Notes under the pieces: model-generated
Database searches by the model: none
What the model was told of the DNA's origin: nothing
What the model saw: only the letters and a program-made list of their open reading frames with translations
Origin: Butyrivibrio sp.
GTDB taxonomy: Bacteria; Bacillota; Clostridia; Lachnospirales; Lachnospiraceae
NCBI RefSeq assembly: GCF_017433805.1
Contig: NZ_JAFRGN010000015.1
Span: forward strand, 1-64,000
Reading direction: 5' to 3'
Length of the DNA stretch: 64,000 nucleotides
In this document: in pieces, positions 28,201 to 36,485 of the stretch
How the letters are laid out: every line of letters begins with the position of its first letter
Numbering within the stretch: position 1 is the stretch's first letter
Made by a program: the position numbers and the translations under genes

Positions 28201-28560
28201 AAGGGTGAAGTGATCGACATAGCAAGACGTTACAAGAAGCTTGGATACATCATCTATGCTACGAGATCAACAGCTGATACTCTTAACGAGAACGGTGTAT
28301 CAGCAAGGAAGATCAACCGTCTCAGCCAGGAATCACCAACAGTCATCGACCTTATCCTTGGTCACAAGATTGACCTTGTAATTGATACTCCTACTCAGGG
28401 ACGTGACAAGACTCGTGACGGCTTCATAATCCGTAGAACAGCTATCGAGACAGGTGTTAATGTTATCACAGCTCTCGATACAGCAAGAGCCCTTGTAACC
28501 AGCCTTGAGAGCGCAAGTACTGAGGAACAGCTCACTCTGGTTGATATAGCCAAGTTATAA
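25294..28560 (+). CDS. carB: Carbamoyl-phosphate synthase large subunit
   Basis: CarB (1088 residues) makes carbamoyl phosphate from bicarbonate, two ATP and ammonia channelled from CarA. The two homologous ATP-grasp halves are both present, each with a start motif (VLVIGSGPIVIGQAAEFDYA and LVLGSGPIRIGQGIEFDY) and a glycine-rich loop (TLGGSGGGIAYN and LGGQGMQIA). The C-terminal allosteric MGS-like domain closes the chain (IATR-like YATRSTADTLNENG). The length is standard and no domain is broken. It is translationally close to carA (one base apart). No pyr or arg gene lies beside it. Confidence 0.97.
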   Translation: MPKNKDVKKVLVIGSGPIVIGQAAEFDYAGTQACRSLKEEGIEVVLVNSNPATIMTDKDIADEVYIEPLTVKVLEQIIEKEKPDSILPTLGGQAGLNLGMELDESGFLKSHGVKLLGTTAETIRKAEDRQEFKDTMEKIGEPCAASLVVHNVEDGVAFANKIGYPVVLRPAFTLGGSGGGIAYNAAQCVEILENGLRLSRANEVLVERCIAGWKEIEYEVMRDSLGNCITVCNMENIDPVGVHTGDSIVVAPSQTLSDKEYQMLRSAALNIIDELQITGGCNVQFALHPTSFEYCVIEVNPRVSRSSALASKATGYPIAKVAAKIALGYTLDEIKNAITGKTYASFEPTLDYCVVKFPRLPFDKFITAKRTLTTQMKATGEVMSICTNFEGAMMKAIRSLEQHVDCLTSYDFSDLDDDELIDRLKIVDDQRIWVIAEALRRGISHDEIHDITMIDLWFIDKLHTLVKMELKLLRCGEKNTAGKTGTLEDAKKVISFDTMLEAKRLEYPDTVISRLTRFPASVLKELRDFYNIHATFKIVDTCAAEFAAETPYYYSVYNGPDSEDEAALKTTTDKKKILVLGSGPIRIGQGIEFDYCSVHATWAFKKEGYETIIINNNPETVSTDFDIADKLYFEPLTAENVENIVRLEKPDGAVVQFGGQTAIKLTQDLMKMGVKIYGTDAKDVDAAEDREIFDQILEETQIKRAQGATVYTAEEAKEVANRLGYPVLVRPSYVLGGQGMQIALSDEEIEEFMNIINRYAQDHPILVDKYLQGVETEVDAVCDGEDIVIPGIMEHIERSGIHSGDSISVYPAQSLSDKVKETIAEYTRRLAKALHVIGLINVQFIAVGDEVYIIEANPRSSRTVPYISKVTGIPIVDLAAQVMMGKKLKDLGYKPGLQPEAGYVAIKMPVFSFEKIRGAEISLGPEMKSTGECLGISKSFDEALYKAFLGAGINLPKYKQMIITVKDADKGEVIDIARRYKKLGYIIYATRSTADTLNENGVSARKINRLSQESPTVIDLILGHKIDLVIDTPTQGRDKTRDGFIIRRTAIETGVNVITALDTARALVTSLESASTEEQLTLVDIAKL

Positions 28561-28652
28561 TGGCAAAAGCAGCAAATATTTATTCATGATTTAATATCTT
28601 TTGCGTACAATCTAATTTAGAAAAATATAAGAAAAACTTGAATTTCTATTAA

Positions 28653-28681
28653 TTGTTTTGCCTACTAATAAACGCTACAAT
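28653..28681 (+). promoter_or_regulatory. Promoter overlapping a terminator upstream of the chemoreceptor
   Basis: TTGTTT at 28653-28658, a 17-base spacer and TACAAT at 28676-28681. The -10 box lies in the left arm of the hairpin at 28668-28713, so transcripts from this promoter would start inside the hairpin and escape it. Confidence 0.5.
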
Positions 28682-28718
28682 GTGTATAAATATACACGGT
28701 GTAGCGTTTATTTTTGTG
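28668..28718 (+). terminator. Terminator-like hairpin after carAB
   Basis: AAACGCTACAATGTGTATA pairs with TATACACGGTGTAGCGTTT (two central mismatches), followed by ATTTTTG. It ends only about 18 bases before the start codon of the chemoreceptor gene and would stop readthrough from carB. Confidence 0.75.
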
Positions 28719-28730
28719 AGGTGAAAGCTA

Positions 28731-31175
28731 ATGAAGGGTAAATTTTATCAATCAGTTAAAGGCAAGATCCTGATGATGGGTGTGCTTGGAATAGCAGCAG
28801 CCGTAGTTATAGGCGCTGTTGGTGTTACTTCCATAAATCAAAATGGTGATAACAGCGAAGTTGTTTCACTGGTAAATGAGATCAATATTTTGCAGGCTCA
28901 GAATCTGGCTAATGATGCACTTTATCAGTATTATGTTGATGAAAAATATCTCGAGGCTTCTCTTTCTAACCTGGAGCAGATGGATCAGAAGGCACAGCAG
29001 CTCAAAAAGCTTGCAGGGCCTGGATATCAGAGCTCTATAGATTCTATCATTGCCAATGTAGAGCAGATGACAGCGAACTTTGGTGAAATTAAAAGGCTTC
29101 ACACAGATCGTGGCTATGATCCTTCAAAAGGAAAATATCAGGAATTCATAAGCGCCAGTGATGACCTTTCAGCAAGCTTTGGGAGCCTTGTAAATAATAA
29201 CAACTGGATTGAGATTCACTGGATAGATGCGACCTTTGGAGAAGGTGGTACGCCTGTTAATGTAGATGGCAAAGAATACACGAAGATGATCTATGACTAT
29301 CCTCTTCCAAATGCAGGAAAGCGTAATAGTCTTATTCAGCGTGTGGGCGGAACTTTCACCTACAAGGGTGATTATTATATCAAGAACCTTAAGCTCAAAA
29401 ATGGAGCAGATGTGTTAGATCTCGATCTCAGTACAATTGAGCTTACTGAACAGTCAGGTGATGGTCTTGTAAGTGCCGAGATAACTGATTTTGGTGGACA
29501 AAAAGCCATTAAAGTTACAGCCAAATATGATGAAGAGCACCAGAGCTGGGAAGAAGTTTCAACTACACTTAATGTAGTGGATTATGATATGGACAAGTAT
29601 CCAGATCTGGAGTACGAGCTCTATATCGATCCATCTATCATCACTCCTGGCGTTGCATATAAATACGGCGGTGCTATTTCCGGTGTTTACGGATTTGCTT
29701 CAAGATTAACAGACCTGGATAGCCTTACAAGTGCCTACAGTAAACTTGTTGTAGAGGGAAAAGATGTAACAGCGAGCCTTGCGGAAATAGAAGCTCTTTT
29801 TGCAGAAATAGAGACCAATATTCCTAAGTACACAACAGATCCTTCTCTTGCAGAAGCTTCTCTTGGATTCTTAAGTGCCAAGAAGGCTATATTTGATGAG
29901 ATCAAGGCAACAGATGCTCAGACACTGACTATTAAGGCGGATAACCAGAATATAAATACTGCACTTGGCGAGCTGTGTTCAAGCGTTCAGACTAAGGCAG
30001 TTACAGAGATGAATGCAGTCAGAACAAGCGTTACTATCATCATTTTTGTAGTTCTTATTGCCAGCCTTGTTGTTCTTACACTGATCCTTTTACGCATCAG
30101 TCTTGGAATCAATAAAAGCGTTAATTCATTCCAGTCAGCTATCGAGGAGATTGCGGCAGGTAAGATTTCTTCAAGAGCAGATGATTCAGGACATGATGAA
30201 TTTGCTTCTTTTGCAACCAGCCTTAACGGCTTTCTTGATACACTGGAAGGTACAGTTGATAAGGTAAAAGATATGAGTAATATCCTGTCAGATACCGGCG
30301 TCAATCTGGAAGAAAGTGCCACCAAGACCAAACAGGTTGCAGGCGAGATCAGCCAGACAATTGAGGAAATCTCTAAGGGTGCTGGAGAACAGGCCAAAGA
30401 TATCGAGACATCATCTCAGAAGGTTGTAGATATCAGAAGTAACATTCAGCAGATTCTTGATAGCGTTTCAAATCTGTCCGGCAAATCTGAAGACATGAGT
30501 AAAGACGGAAAAGAAGCTAATGCCAATATGGATAATCTAACCAGATCCAGTGATTCGACAACTGAGGCATTTACGAGGATTGTTGAGCAGGTTCGTAAGA
30601 CAGATGATTCTGTCAGCAAGATTCAGGAAGCAGTTACTCTTATAGCATCTGTGGCAGATCAGATCAATCTTTTGTCACTTAATGCCAGCATTGAGGCCGC
30701 AAGAGCGGGAGAAGCCGGAAAAGGCTTCGCGGTTGTAGCAAGTGAGATTTCTACTCTTGCAGACCAGACCAATGAGTCTACCAAGATTATTGAGGATATC
30801 ATCCATAACCTTACAGAAGAGTCAAACAGAACAGTAGAAACCATCAATGAAGTGACAGAGCTTATCGAAGAGCAAAAGAATAATATTGATTCTACAAGCA
30901 GCATATTTGTAAATGTCAGCTCGGGTATCGACTTTACCAAAGAGGCTGTTGTTGATGTACTTGACCAGGCCAAATCCTGCGACAGCTCAGGAGAAACTGT
31001 GGTTGATCTTATGACCAATCTGTCGGCTATATCTCAGGAAAATGCAGCTTCAGCAGAAACTACATCAACATCCATGAATGAGCTTAACAAAGAGACACAG
31101 AGACTTGCAGATACTTCTGCAGAATTAAAGAGCTTTGCTGACGAACTCAAAGAAGATCTTGAGTTTTTCAAATAA
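28731..31175 (+). CDS. Methyl-accepting chemotaxis protein
   Basis: 814 residues with the classical receptor layout: an N-terminal membrane helix (about 12-32), a large extracellular region (about 33-425) that I cannot match to a known sensor fold, a second helix (about 430-453), a HAMP domain, and a cytoplasmic signalling domain. The last has the conserved hairpin tip around [20 protein letters not shown], which contacts CheA and CheW. GAGGTG precedes the start. There are no che or fla genes in the window, so it is an orphan receptor here. Its transcript appears to begin at the promoter overlapping the carB terminator. Confidence 0.92.
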   Translation: MKGKFYQSVKGKILMMGVLGIAAAVVIGAVGVTSINQNGDNSEVVSLVNEINILQAQNLANDALYQYYVDEKYLEASLSNLEQMDQKAQQLKKLAGPGYQSSIDSIIANVEQMTANFGEIKRLHTDRGYDPSKGKYQEFISASDDLSASFGSLVNNNNWIEIHWIDATFGEGGTPVNVDGKEYTKMIYDYPLPNAGKRNSLIQRVGGTFTYKGDYYIKNLKLKNGADVLDLDLSTIELTEQSGDGLVSAEITDFGGQKAIKVTAKYDEEHQSWEEVSTTLNVVDYDMDKYPDLEYELYIDPSIITPGVAYKYGGAISGVYGFASRLTDLDSLTSAYSKLVVEGKDVTASLAEIEALFAEIETNIPKYTTDPSLAEASLGFLSAKKAIFDEIKATDAQTLTIKADNQNINTALGELCSSVQTKAVTEMNAVRTSVTIIIFVVLIASLVVLTLILLRISLGINKSVNSFQSAIEEIAAGKISSRADDSGHDEFASFATSLNGFLDTLEGTVDKVKDMSNILSDTGVNLEESATKTKQVAGEISQTIEEISKGAGEQAKDIETSSQKVVDIRSNIQQILDSVSNLSGKSEDMSKDGKEANANMDNLTRSSDSTTEAFTRIVEQVRKTDDSVSKIQEAVTLIASVADQINLLSLNASIEAARAGEAGKGFAVVASEISTLADQTNESTKIIEDIIHNLTEESNRTVETINEVTELIEEQKNNIDSTSSIFVNVSSGIDFTKEAVVDVLDQAKSCDSSGETVVDLMTNLSAISQENAASAETTSTSMNELNKETQRLADTSAELKSFADELKEDLEFFK

Positions 31176-31199
31176 GTAGCAATGTAACCCTCCTTAAAA

Positions 31200-31257
31200 A
31201 AATAGAGCCAAAGTTTGAAATAGTTATTATTATTTTAAACTTTGGCTCTATTTCTAT
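31200..31257 (+). terminator. Terminator after the chemoreceptor gene
   Basis: AAATAGAGCCAAAGTTT at 31200-31216 pairs perfectly with AAACTTTGGCTCTATTT at 31237-31253, a 17-bp stem. TTTCTAT closes it on the plus strand and an A-rich run precedes it. Confidence 0.85.
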
Positions 31258-31336
31258 ACCAAAGCTGTACGAAATATTGTATAATTCATTTAGCGTGTTA
31301 AAGCGTAATATTTTGTTGGGGATGTTAGGAGGGGTG

Positions 31337-33433
31337 ATGAAAACTCGCGTTTGGAAAAAGGCGATTACCATAGGCCGCGCAATCAAGCTAAGTCTGGCTA
31401 TGATCATTCCAATTCTTTTCATAGGAAGTATGATGGTTATGCTAAATGGATTTCCGGTTTTGGCATATCAGCACTTTTTGGACGTTTTCCTTGGAGGGGC
31501 ACTGCGCGATATCATAATGCTATTACAGCAGACTACAGTTGGAATTCTTGCTGTTTATATGACAGTTGCCCTGAGCCTATGCTACGTAAACCAGACAGTA
31601 GAAGAGCAGACACTGGTTTACAGATTTGGAAGTGTTCTTGGTTCAGTCACAGGCTTCTTTATCCTTGTGGGCTTTTTCTCAGATGTAAAAGACTTTACGC
31701 TTCTAGGTGGACAAGGTGTTTTCAGTGCTCTTTTGGCAGGAATATTTGGGCCAATTCTTTTCCAGAAGTTCTCCAGATTATATAGCAAAAGAAATTTCGT
31801 CTTCACAGATGGTGCTGATGCTGAATTCAATGCAGCAATTCGTGTTATATCCCCATTTTTTTCAGTGATTATATGTTTTGCAGTATTCAATTATCTTATA
31901 ACTCAGATTTTTGCTGTTAATAGCGTTCAGCATCTTTTCATGAAAGCCATGGATGCAATCTTCTTAAAGATGCAGAGGTCCTATTCAAGTGGACTTTTAT
32001 TCATAGTTCTTATCAGCTTCATGTGGTGCTTTGGAATCCACGGTAACAACGTCCTCAATCAGGTTGCAGAGGATATGTTTGTTACAATCATTCCAGGACA
32101 GATTGTATCCAAGAGCTTTATCGATGCATTTGTAAATATGGGAGGAACAGGCTGTACATTAGGACTTATGTTTGCAATGATGCTTTTTGGAAAACGTAAC
32201 TCCACCAAAAAGCTTTCACATATGGCCTTTTTCCCAAGTGTATTTAACATTGGAGAGCTCCTTGTATTTGGATTCCCGATTATTTACAATCCGTTTATGC
32301 TGGTACCATTTATAGTTGCTCCAATCCTGTCCTATACGAATGCATATCTTTTGACCAGGGTAGGATTTCTGCCAGAGGTCACAACGACAGTGGTTTGGAC
32401 GACACCAGCGCTTATGAGTGGATATATAGCAACAGGATCAGTTCGTGGAATCATAGTGCAGGTTCTCAACATCCTGTTATCCATGGGGTGCTATGCGCCA
32501 TTTGTTGTGATGTATGAGCAGAAATCACTTAATGAGTGCGCCACAACGCTCAATGAGCTCATGGGCATTCTCAAAAAGAGTGAGGAGACTAATGAAGAAG
32601 TGGCTCTTTTGGAGTGTAAAGGAAATGTTGGAAGGCTGGCCAAGCTCCTGGCTACTGACCTTAGATTGTCAATTGCACAAGCCAATGCTGATACAGACAG
32701 TGACGACCTTGAGAGCCCACTCCTGATGGGCTATCAGCCACAGTTTGATAACACTGGCAGATGTATTGGAGCGGAGGCGCTGCTTCGCTGGAAGCACACA
32801 AGATACGGCGTAATATATCCGCCGCTGGTTGTTCATCTTGCCAAGGAGAGCGGTGATCTCTATGACCTTGAGACCTTTATCCTGGAGAAAGCAATACGAG
32901 ATGCTAAGTCATTTAGAGAGCACTTCGGAGAAGACTTTAAACTTAGCGTGAACACTACTGTTAATACACTCTATGACAAGAGATTTGTTTCTTTTTTGCA
33001 GGATATGTCTGAGAAATATCAGATTGTAAAAGGAAATATATGTATCGAGATTACAGAAGAAACGGAGCTTGTGACAACTAAGGAGACCGGAGATCTCATT
33101 AAGAAACTCAAGTCCTTTGGTTATACCTTTGCACTTGATGATTTCAGCATGGGACACACGTCACTACAGTATTTGCAGCATAATCAGTTTGACCTTGTTA
33201 AGCTTGATGGCAATCTTATCAGCTCAATCATTTCCAACGATCGAACCAAGGGAATTGTCAACTCAATCGTATATCTGTCTAAATCCCTTGATTTTAAGGT
33301 GCTTGCTGAATTCGTAGAGACTAATGAGCAAAAAGAGGCACTGGAGCAGATCGGATGCGTAGTGTATCAGGGATATCTGTACAGTCCTGCAATAGACAAG
33401 GATTCCCTCATAGCTATGGGAAAAGCAGTTTAG
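31337..33433 (+). CDS. PTS EIIC-like permease fused to an EAL c-di-GMP phosphodiesterase
   Basis: 698 residues from ATG 31337 (AGGAGG four bases before). Residues 1-410 are a polytopic membrane domain of the lactose/cellobiose PTS EIIC type, with GIHGNNVLNQ and NMGGTGCTLGLMFAM among its loops. A short linker leads to an EAL domain from about residue 465. The catalytic set looks complete: EALLRW (EAL at 480-482), the Asn in LSVN, the Glu in IEITEE, DDF at 601-603, the Lys in LVKLDG, the Glu in LAEFVET, and QGYLYSPA. It should therefore hydrolyse c-di-GMP, perhaps in response to a sugar bound by the EIIC part. No EIIA or EIIB gene is nearby, which favours sensing over transport. Confidence 0.88.
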   Translation: MKTRVWKKAITIGRAIKLSLAMIIPILFIGSMMVMLNGFPVLAYQHFLDVFLGGALRDIIMLLQQTTVGILAVYMTVALSLCYVNQTVEEQTLVYRFGSVLGSVTGFFILVGFFSDVKDFTLLGGQGVFSALLAGIFGPILFQKFSRLYSKRNFVFTDGADAEFNAAIRVISPFFSVIICFAVFNYLITQIFAVNSVQHLFMKAMDAIFLKMQRSYSSGLLFIVLISFMWCFGIHGNNVLNQVAEDMFVTIIPGQIVSKSFIDAFVNMGGTGCTLGLMFAMMLFGKRNSTKKLSHMAFFPSVFNIGELLVFGFPIIYNPFMLVPFIVAPILSYTNAYLLTRVGFLPEVTTTVVWTTPALMSGYIATGSVRGIIVQVLNILLSMGCYAPFVVMYEQKSLNECATTLNELMGILKKSEETNEEVALLECKGNVGRLAKLLATDLRLSIAQANADTDSDDLESPLLMGYQPQFDNTGRCIGAEALLRWKHTRYGVIYPPLVVHLAKESGDLYDLETFILEKAIRDAKSFREHFGEDFKLSVNTTVNTLYDKRFVSFLQDMSEKYQIVKGNICIEITEETELVTTKETGDLIKKLKSFGYTFALDDFSMGHTSLQYLQHNQFDLVKLDGNLISSIISNDRTKGIVNSIVYLSKSLDFKVLAEFVETNEQKEALEQIGCVVYQGYLYSPAIDKDSLIAMGKAV

Positions 33434-33452
33434 AAATTGCGATAATAAAGAA

Positions 33453-33491
33453 ACGAGCATACTCAGTGTTAACTGGGTATGCTCGTATTTT
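33453..33491. terminator. Bidirectional terminator
   Basis: ACGAGCATACTCAGT and ACTGGGTATGCTCGT form a 15-bp stem with a four-base loop, followed by ATTTTTAG. It lies between the convergent EIIC-EAL and hflX genes and overlaps the hflX stop by one base. Confidence 0.88.
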
Positions 33492-34825
33492 TAGTCATTA
33501 ACGATCATATGTGCATATCTTCCTGCCTCAGAAGCACTCAGCATGGCTGAGATTTTGATGCCTTCTGGCAGATATTCAGTGGCTTTGACTTTACCTGCTT
33601 CGTTTAGCATGTTTAAAACGCCGCCCTCAGAATAGGGGAGAAGTAGATCAAACTGAGTATCCTCCTGACCAAGCTTTCTCTCGATCAGCTCTATCAGCGC
33701 ATCAAGGCTGTCCTGATTCTTGGCACAGATATAGGCTCTGTCATCGATGGTGCGAGGCACGTCCATGACCAGCTGATCATTGTCGCGCTGCTCCTGCTGA
33801 ACCAAGTCAGATTTGTTGAATACATAGATGATCGGAATATCACCAGCGCCGATCTCAGCCAGTGTATCTCTTGTGACATCCATGTGAAATCTATATTCCG
33901 GATCAGAAAAATCTATAATTTCCAACAATATATCAGCATACTTGGCCTCTTCCAGTGTGGAGCGGAAAGCCTTAACCAGAGAATGTGGCAGTTCGCTGAT
34001 AAATCCAACGGTATCCGTTAAAAGAAAAGGTCTATGGCCAGGTGCTGCAATCTTACGCACAGAGGTATCAAGTGTGGCAAACAACATATCTTTTTCCAAA
34101 ACCTGCTTGTCCTCTGAAGCTTCGCCTCCATATAGACGAAGGAGATTGTTCATAATGGTAGATTTGCCAGCGTTGGTGTAGCCAACCAGAGATACCTTGG
34201 GCGTGCCGGAATTAATACGTTTACCACGCTGTGTATCTCTTTCTTTTTCTACAGCCTCAAGTTCTCGTCTAAGTTCAGCCATTCTGTGCTCAATACGTCT
34301 TCTGTCCAGCTCAAGCTGTTTCTCACCTGAACCCTTGTTGGAGAGTCTGCCGCTACCACCGCCCTGACGGGAAAGAGAGCTTCTCATGCCTACAAGTCTT
34401 GGTAACATATACTGAAGCTGAGCGTATTCAACCTGAAGTCTTGATTCTCTTGTCTTGGCACGCTTTGCAAAGATCTGCAGAATAAGTCCGGTTCTATCGA
34501 TAACTTCGGTATCAAGAATCTTCTCAAGGTTTCTGATCTGCATAGGAGAGATGTCATCGTTGAAAATGATGATATCTGCATCGAACACATCTATTGAGTT
34601 CCTGATCTCATCGACCTTACCACTACCAACATAGGTACTCCTGTCGGGAGTTGGAAGATTCTGTGTGAAAGTTCCTGCAACCTTTATGTCCAGAGCCTTT
34701 GTCAGCTCTTTTAATTCATGCATTGATCTCTCGAACTCGTCATCGGTCTTATTGGTATTAAGACCCACCAGAATCGCTCTGGTTTCTACTACATCTTCTA
34801 CAATCTGATGAATAACATTTTTCAT
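33491..34825 (-). CDS. hflX: GTPase HflX
   Basis: HflX is a ribosome-associated GTPase that splits stalled or heat-damaged ribosomes. The 444-residue protein shows the N-terminal HflX domain, with the glycine-rich SRQGGGSGRLSNKGSGEKQ region and the coiled coil RRRIEHRMAELRRELEAVEK. The G domain follows: G1 VGYTNAGKST, G3 DTVGFISELP, G4 FNKSDLV. Its start is two bases after the asnA stop, so the two genes form an operon read from the asnA promoter. Confidence 0.95.
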   Translation of the reverse strand: MKNVIHQIVEDVVETRAILVGLNTNKTDDEFERSMHELKELTKALDIKVAGTFTQNLPTPDRSTYVGSGKVDEIRNSIDVFDADIIIFNDDISPMQIRNLEKILDTEVIDRTGLILQIFAKRAKTRESRLQVEYAQLQYMLPRLVGMRSSLSRQGGGSGRLSNKGSGEKQLELDRRRIEHRMAELRRELEAVEKERDTQRGKRINSGTPKVSLVGYTNAGKSTIMNNLLRLYGGEASEDKQVLEKDMLFATLDTSVRKIAAPGHRPFLLTDTVGFISELPHSLVKAFRSTLEEAKYADILLEIIDFSDPEYRFHMDVTRDTLAEIGAGDIPIIYVFNKSDLVQQEQRDNDQLVMDVPRTIDDRAYICAKNQDSLDALIELIERKLGQEDTQFDLLLPYSEGGVLNMLNEAGKVKATEYLPEGIKISAMLSASEAGRYAHMIVND

Positions 34826-34827
34826 AA

Positions 34828-35838
34828 TTACAGTAAATTAATTCCGTTCTTGGAAGCTTCTGCTACCATCTCTTCAGGCCAGATAGAGCACTGAACCTCA
34901 CCGATGTGAGCTTTTCTCAGGAAGAACATGCAAATTCTGGACTGGCCGATTCCACCACCGATTGTGTATGGAAGCTCCTTGTCAAGAATAGCCTTCTGGA
35001 ATGGAAGCTGAGCTCTCTCTGTGCAACCAGCCTTCTCGAGCTGAGTCTTGAGTGATTCCTCATCAACTCTTATGCCCATACTGGATAACTCAAGAGCAAT
35101 ATCAAGAATAGGATAGTAAACAATAATATCTGCATTAAGCTGCCAGTCATCATAGTCTGGAGCTCTGCCGTCGTGTTTGTCGCCTGAAGCGAGCTCATCA
35201 CCGATCTGCATGATGCAAACTGCACCCTTTGCCTTGGCAATGTAGTATTCGCGCTCCTTAGGTGTGTTATCTGGGAACATATCTTCAAGCTCCTGAGTTG
35301 TGATGAAGAAAATATCATCAGGAAGGAGCTCTTCTATATAATCGTACTGGATAGACATGAATTTCTCTGTCTTGCGAAGAACCTTGTATACATCGCGAAC
35401 AGTAGCCTTAAGGAAGTCCATGTTACGATCTTCCTTGCGGATGACCTTCTCCCAATCCCACTGATCTACGAATATTGAATGAATATTGTCAGGAACCTCG
35501 TCTCTTCTGATAGCATTCATATCAGTATAAAGACCTTCACCAACATTAAAGCCATATTTCTTAAGAGCAAATCTCTTCCACTTGGCAAGAGAGTGAACAA
35601 CCTCTGCAGGACGCTGATTCTCATTGAGAATATCGAACGCAACTGGACGCTCAACACCATTAAGATTATCATTAAGACCTGACTCTGGTGTTACAAATAA
35701 AGGTGCTGTTACACGCTGAAGATTAAGTCTTGTGGACAGCATTCCCTGGAAAAAGTCTTTTACTGTTTTGATGCCGACCTGAGTATCATGAAGATCCAGA
35801 GCGGACTCATAGTTCTTGGGGATTTTAAGGTTCTCCAT
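34828..35838 (-). CDS. asnA: Aspartate-ammonia ligase (AsnA)
   Basis: AsnA makes asparagine from aspartate, ammonia and ATP and resembles class II aminoacyl-tRNA synthetases. The 336-residue chain matches the family length and includes TRLNLQRVTAPLFV, the VERPVAFDI block, LAKWKRFALKKYGF, GLYTDMNAIRRDE, SIFVDQWDWEKVI and the C-terminal IGGGIGQSRICMFFLRKAHIG. GGAG lies nine bases before the start. No glutamine-dependent AsnB was seen. It is the first gene of the asnA-hflX pair. Confidence 0.96.
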   Translation of the reverse strand: MENLKIPKNYESALDLHDTQVGIKTVKDFFQGMLSTRLNLQRVTAPLFVTPESGLNDNLNGVERPVAFDILNENQRPAEVVHSLAKWKRFALKKYGFNVGEGLYTDMNAIRRDEVPDNIHSIFVDQWDWEKVIRKEDRNMDFLKATVRDVYKVLRKTEKFMSIQYDYIEELLPDDIFFITTQELEDMFPDNTPKEREYYIAKAKGAVCIMQIGDELASGDKHDGRAPDYDDWQLNADIIVYYPILDIALELSSMGIRVDEESLKTQLEKAGCTERAQLPFQKAILDKELPYTIGGGIGQSRICMFFLRKAHIGEVQCSIWPEEMVAEASKNGINLL

Positions 35839-35874
35839 TTTTAGTACTCCAATTCTTAAAAATTTACTTATTAC

Positions 35875-35903
35875 ATATTAAAACCAGGCTATCTATAATG
35901 CAA
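35875..35903 (-). promoter_or_regulatory. Promoter for asnA-hflX
   Basis: On the minus strand, TTGCAT (35903-35898), a 17-base spacer and TAATAT (35880-35875), about 36 bases before the asnA start. Confidence 0.65.
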
Positions 35904-36017
35904 GAATTTTATCAGCTTTTTTTACATATAAATGTCGAAAAACCGCATGAACAAAGACGTATGTAACCGATTACAAAAAGTTCGGGTTTTCGTCACAGTT
36001 TCGTCACAAAAACCTAT

Positions 36018-36045
36018 TTACAAAAACGTTTTCGTTCTGTATATT
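36018..36045 (+). promoter_or_regulatory. Possible promoter for the HPr-like gene
   Basis: TTACAA at 36018-36023, a 16-base spacer and TATATT at 36040-36045. The 299-base gap before the gene also contains a short direct repeat TTTCGTCACA (about 35993-36009). The 60-codon frame at 35932 spans this promoter and is not considered a gene. Confidence 0.45.
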
Positions 36046-36137
36046 ACTGAGATAGCTTATGACAGTTTTACGTTTTTTATTTCACAGCCAGAGGTAGTTG
36101 TTTCCGGGATTTAGTATTGTCCCAAGGAGGTTTTTAT

Positions 36138-36374
36138 ATGTTAGGAAATGTAATTAAGAAGAATATTATGTTACAGCCAACACAGGTTCAGGATTTTGTA
36201 AATGAAGCTACTAAGTGTGACTTTGACGTTGATATATATTACAACAGATATGTAGTAGATGCTAAGTCTATCTTAGGCGTATTTGGTCTTGATCTTACCA
36301 GGACTCTTACAGTAGAGTATCAGGGTGTTAACGAGCAGTTTGAGAAGTTCCTGAACGGACTTGCAGTAGCATAA
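36138..36374 (+). CDS. HPr-like protein without the phosphocarrier histidine (Crh-like)
   Basis: A 78-residue protein from ATG 36138, behind AAGGAGG. The second half aligns with HPr: the regulatory serine region reads VDAKSILGVFGLDL, matching the Ser46 motif of HPr and Crh. In the first half the GLHARPA active-site motif is replaced by MLQPTQV; an ungapped alignment puts Gln at the position of His15, as in Bacillus Crh. It should not carry phosphate from enzyme I but could be a Ser-phosphorylated partner of CcpA. A monocistronic unit with its own promoter and terminator. HPr homology rests on motif reading, not a search. Confidence 0.75.
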   Translation: MLGNVIKKNIMLQPTQVQDFVNEATKCDFDVDIYYNRYVVDAKSILGVFGLDLTRTLTVEYQGVNEQFEKFLNGLAVA

Positions 36375-36408
36375 TAAATATCAAGTGAATAAGTTATTAG
36401 GACTTATG

Positions 36409-36438
36409 GCCTCCGCGGATTTCTGCGGGGGCTTTTTT
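36409..36438 (+). terminator. Terminator after the HPr-like gene
   Basis: GCCTCCGC pairs with GCGGGGGC across an eight-base loop and is followed directly by TTTTTT. Confidence 0.9.
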
Positions 36439-36485
36439 ATGCGTACTTATGCCTTACGTGGTACAATATCACAGTGGAGGCACAT

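Noticed and set aside
28561..28730. c-di-GMP riboswitch before the chemoreceptor gene
   Set aside because: No GEMM-type conserved blocks were seen; the hairpin fits a terminator.
35932..36114. 60-codon frame upstream of the HPr-like gene
   Set aside because: It spans the predicted promoter, has no ribosome binding site and no recognisable protein pattern.
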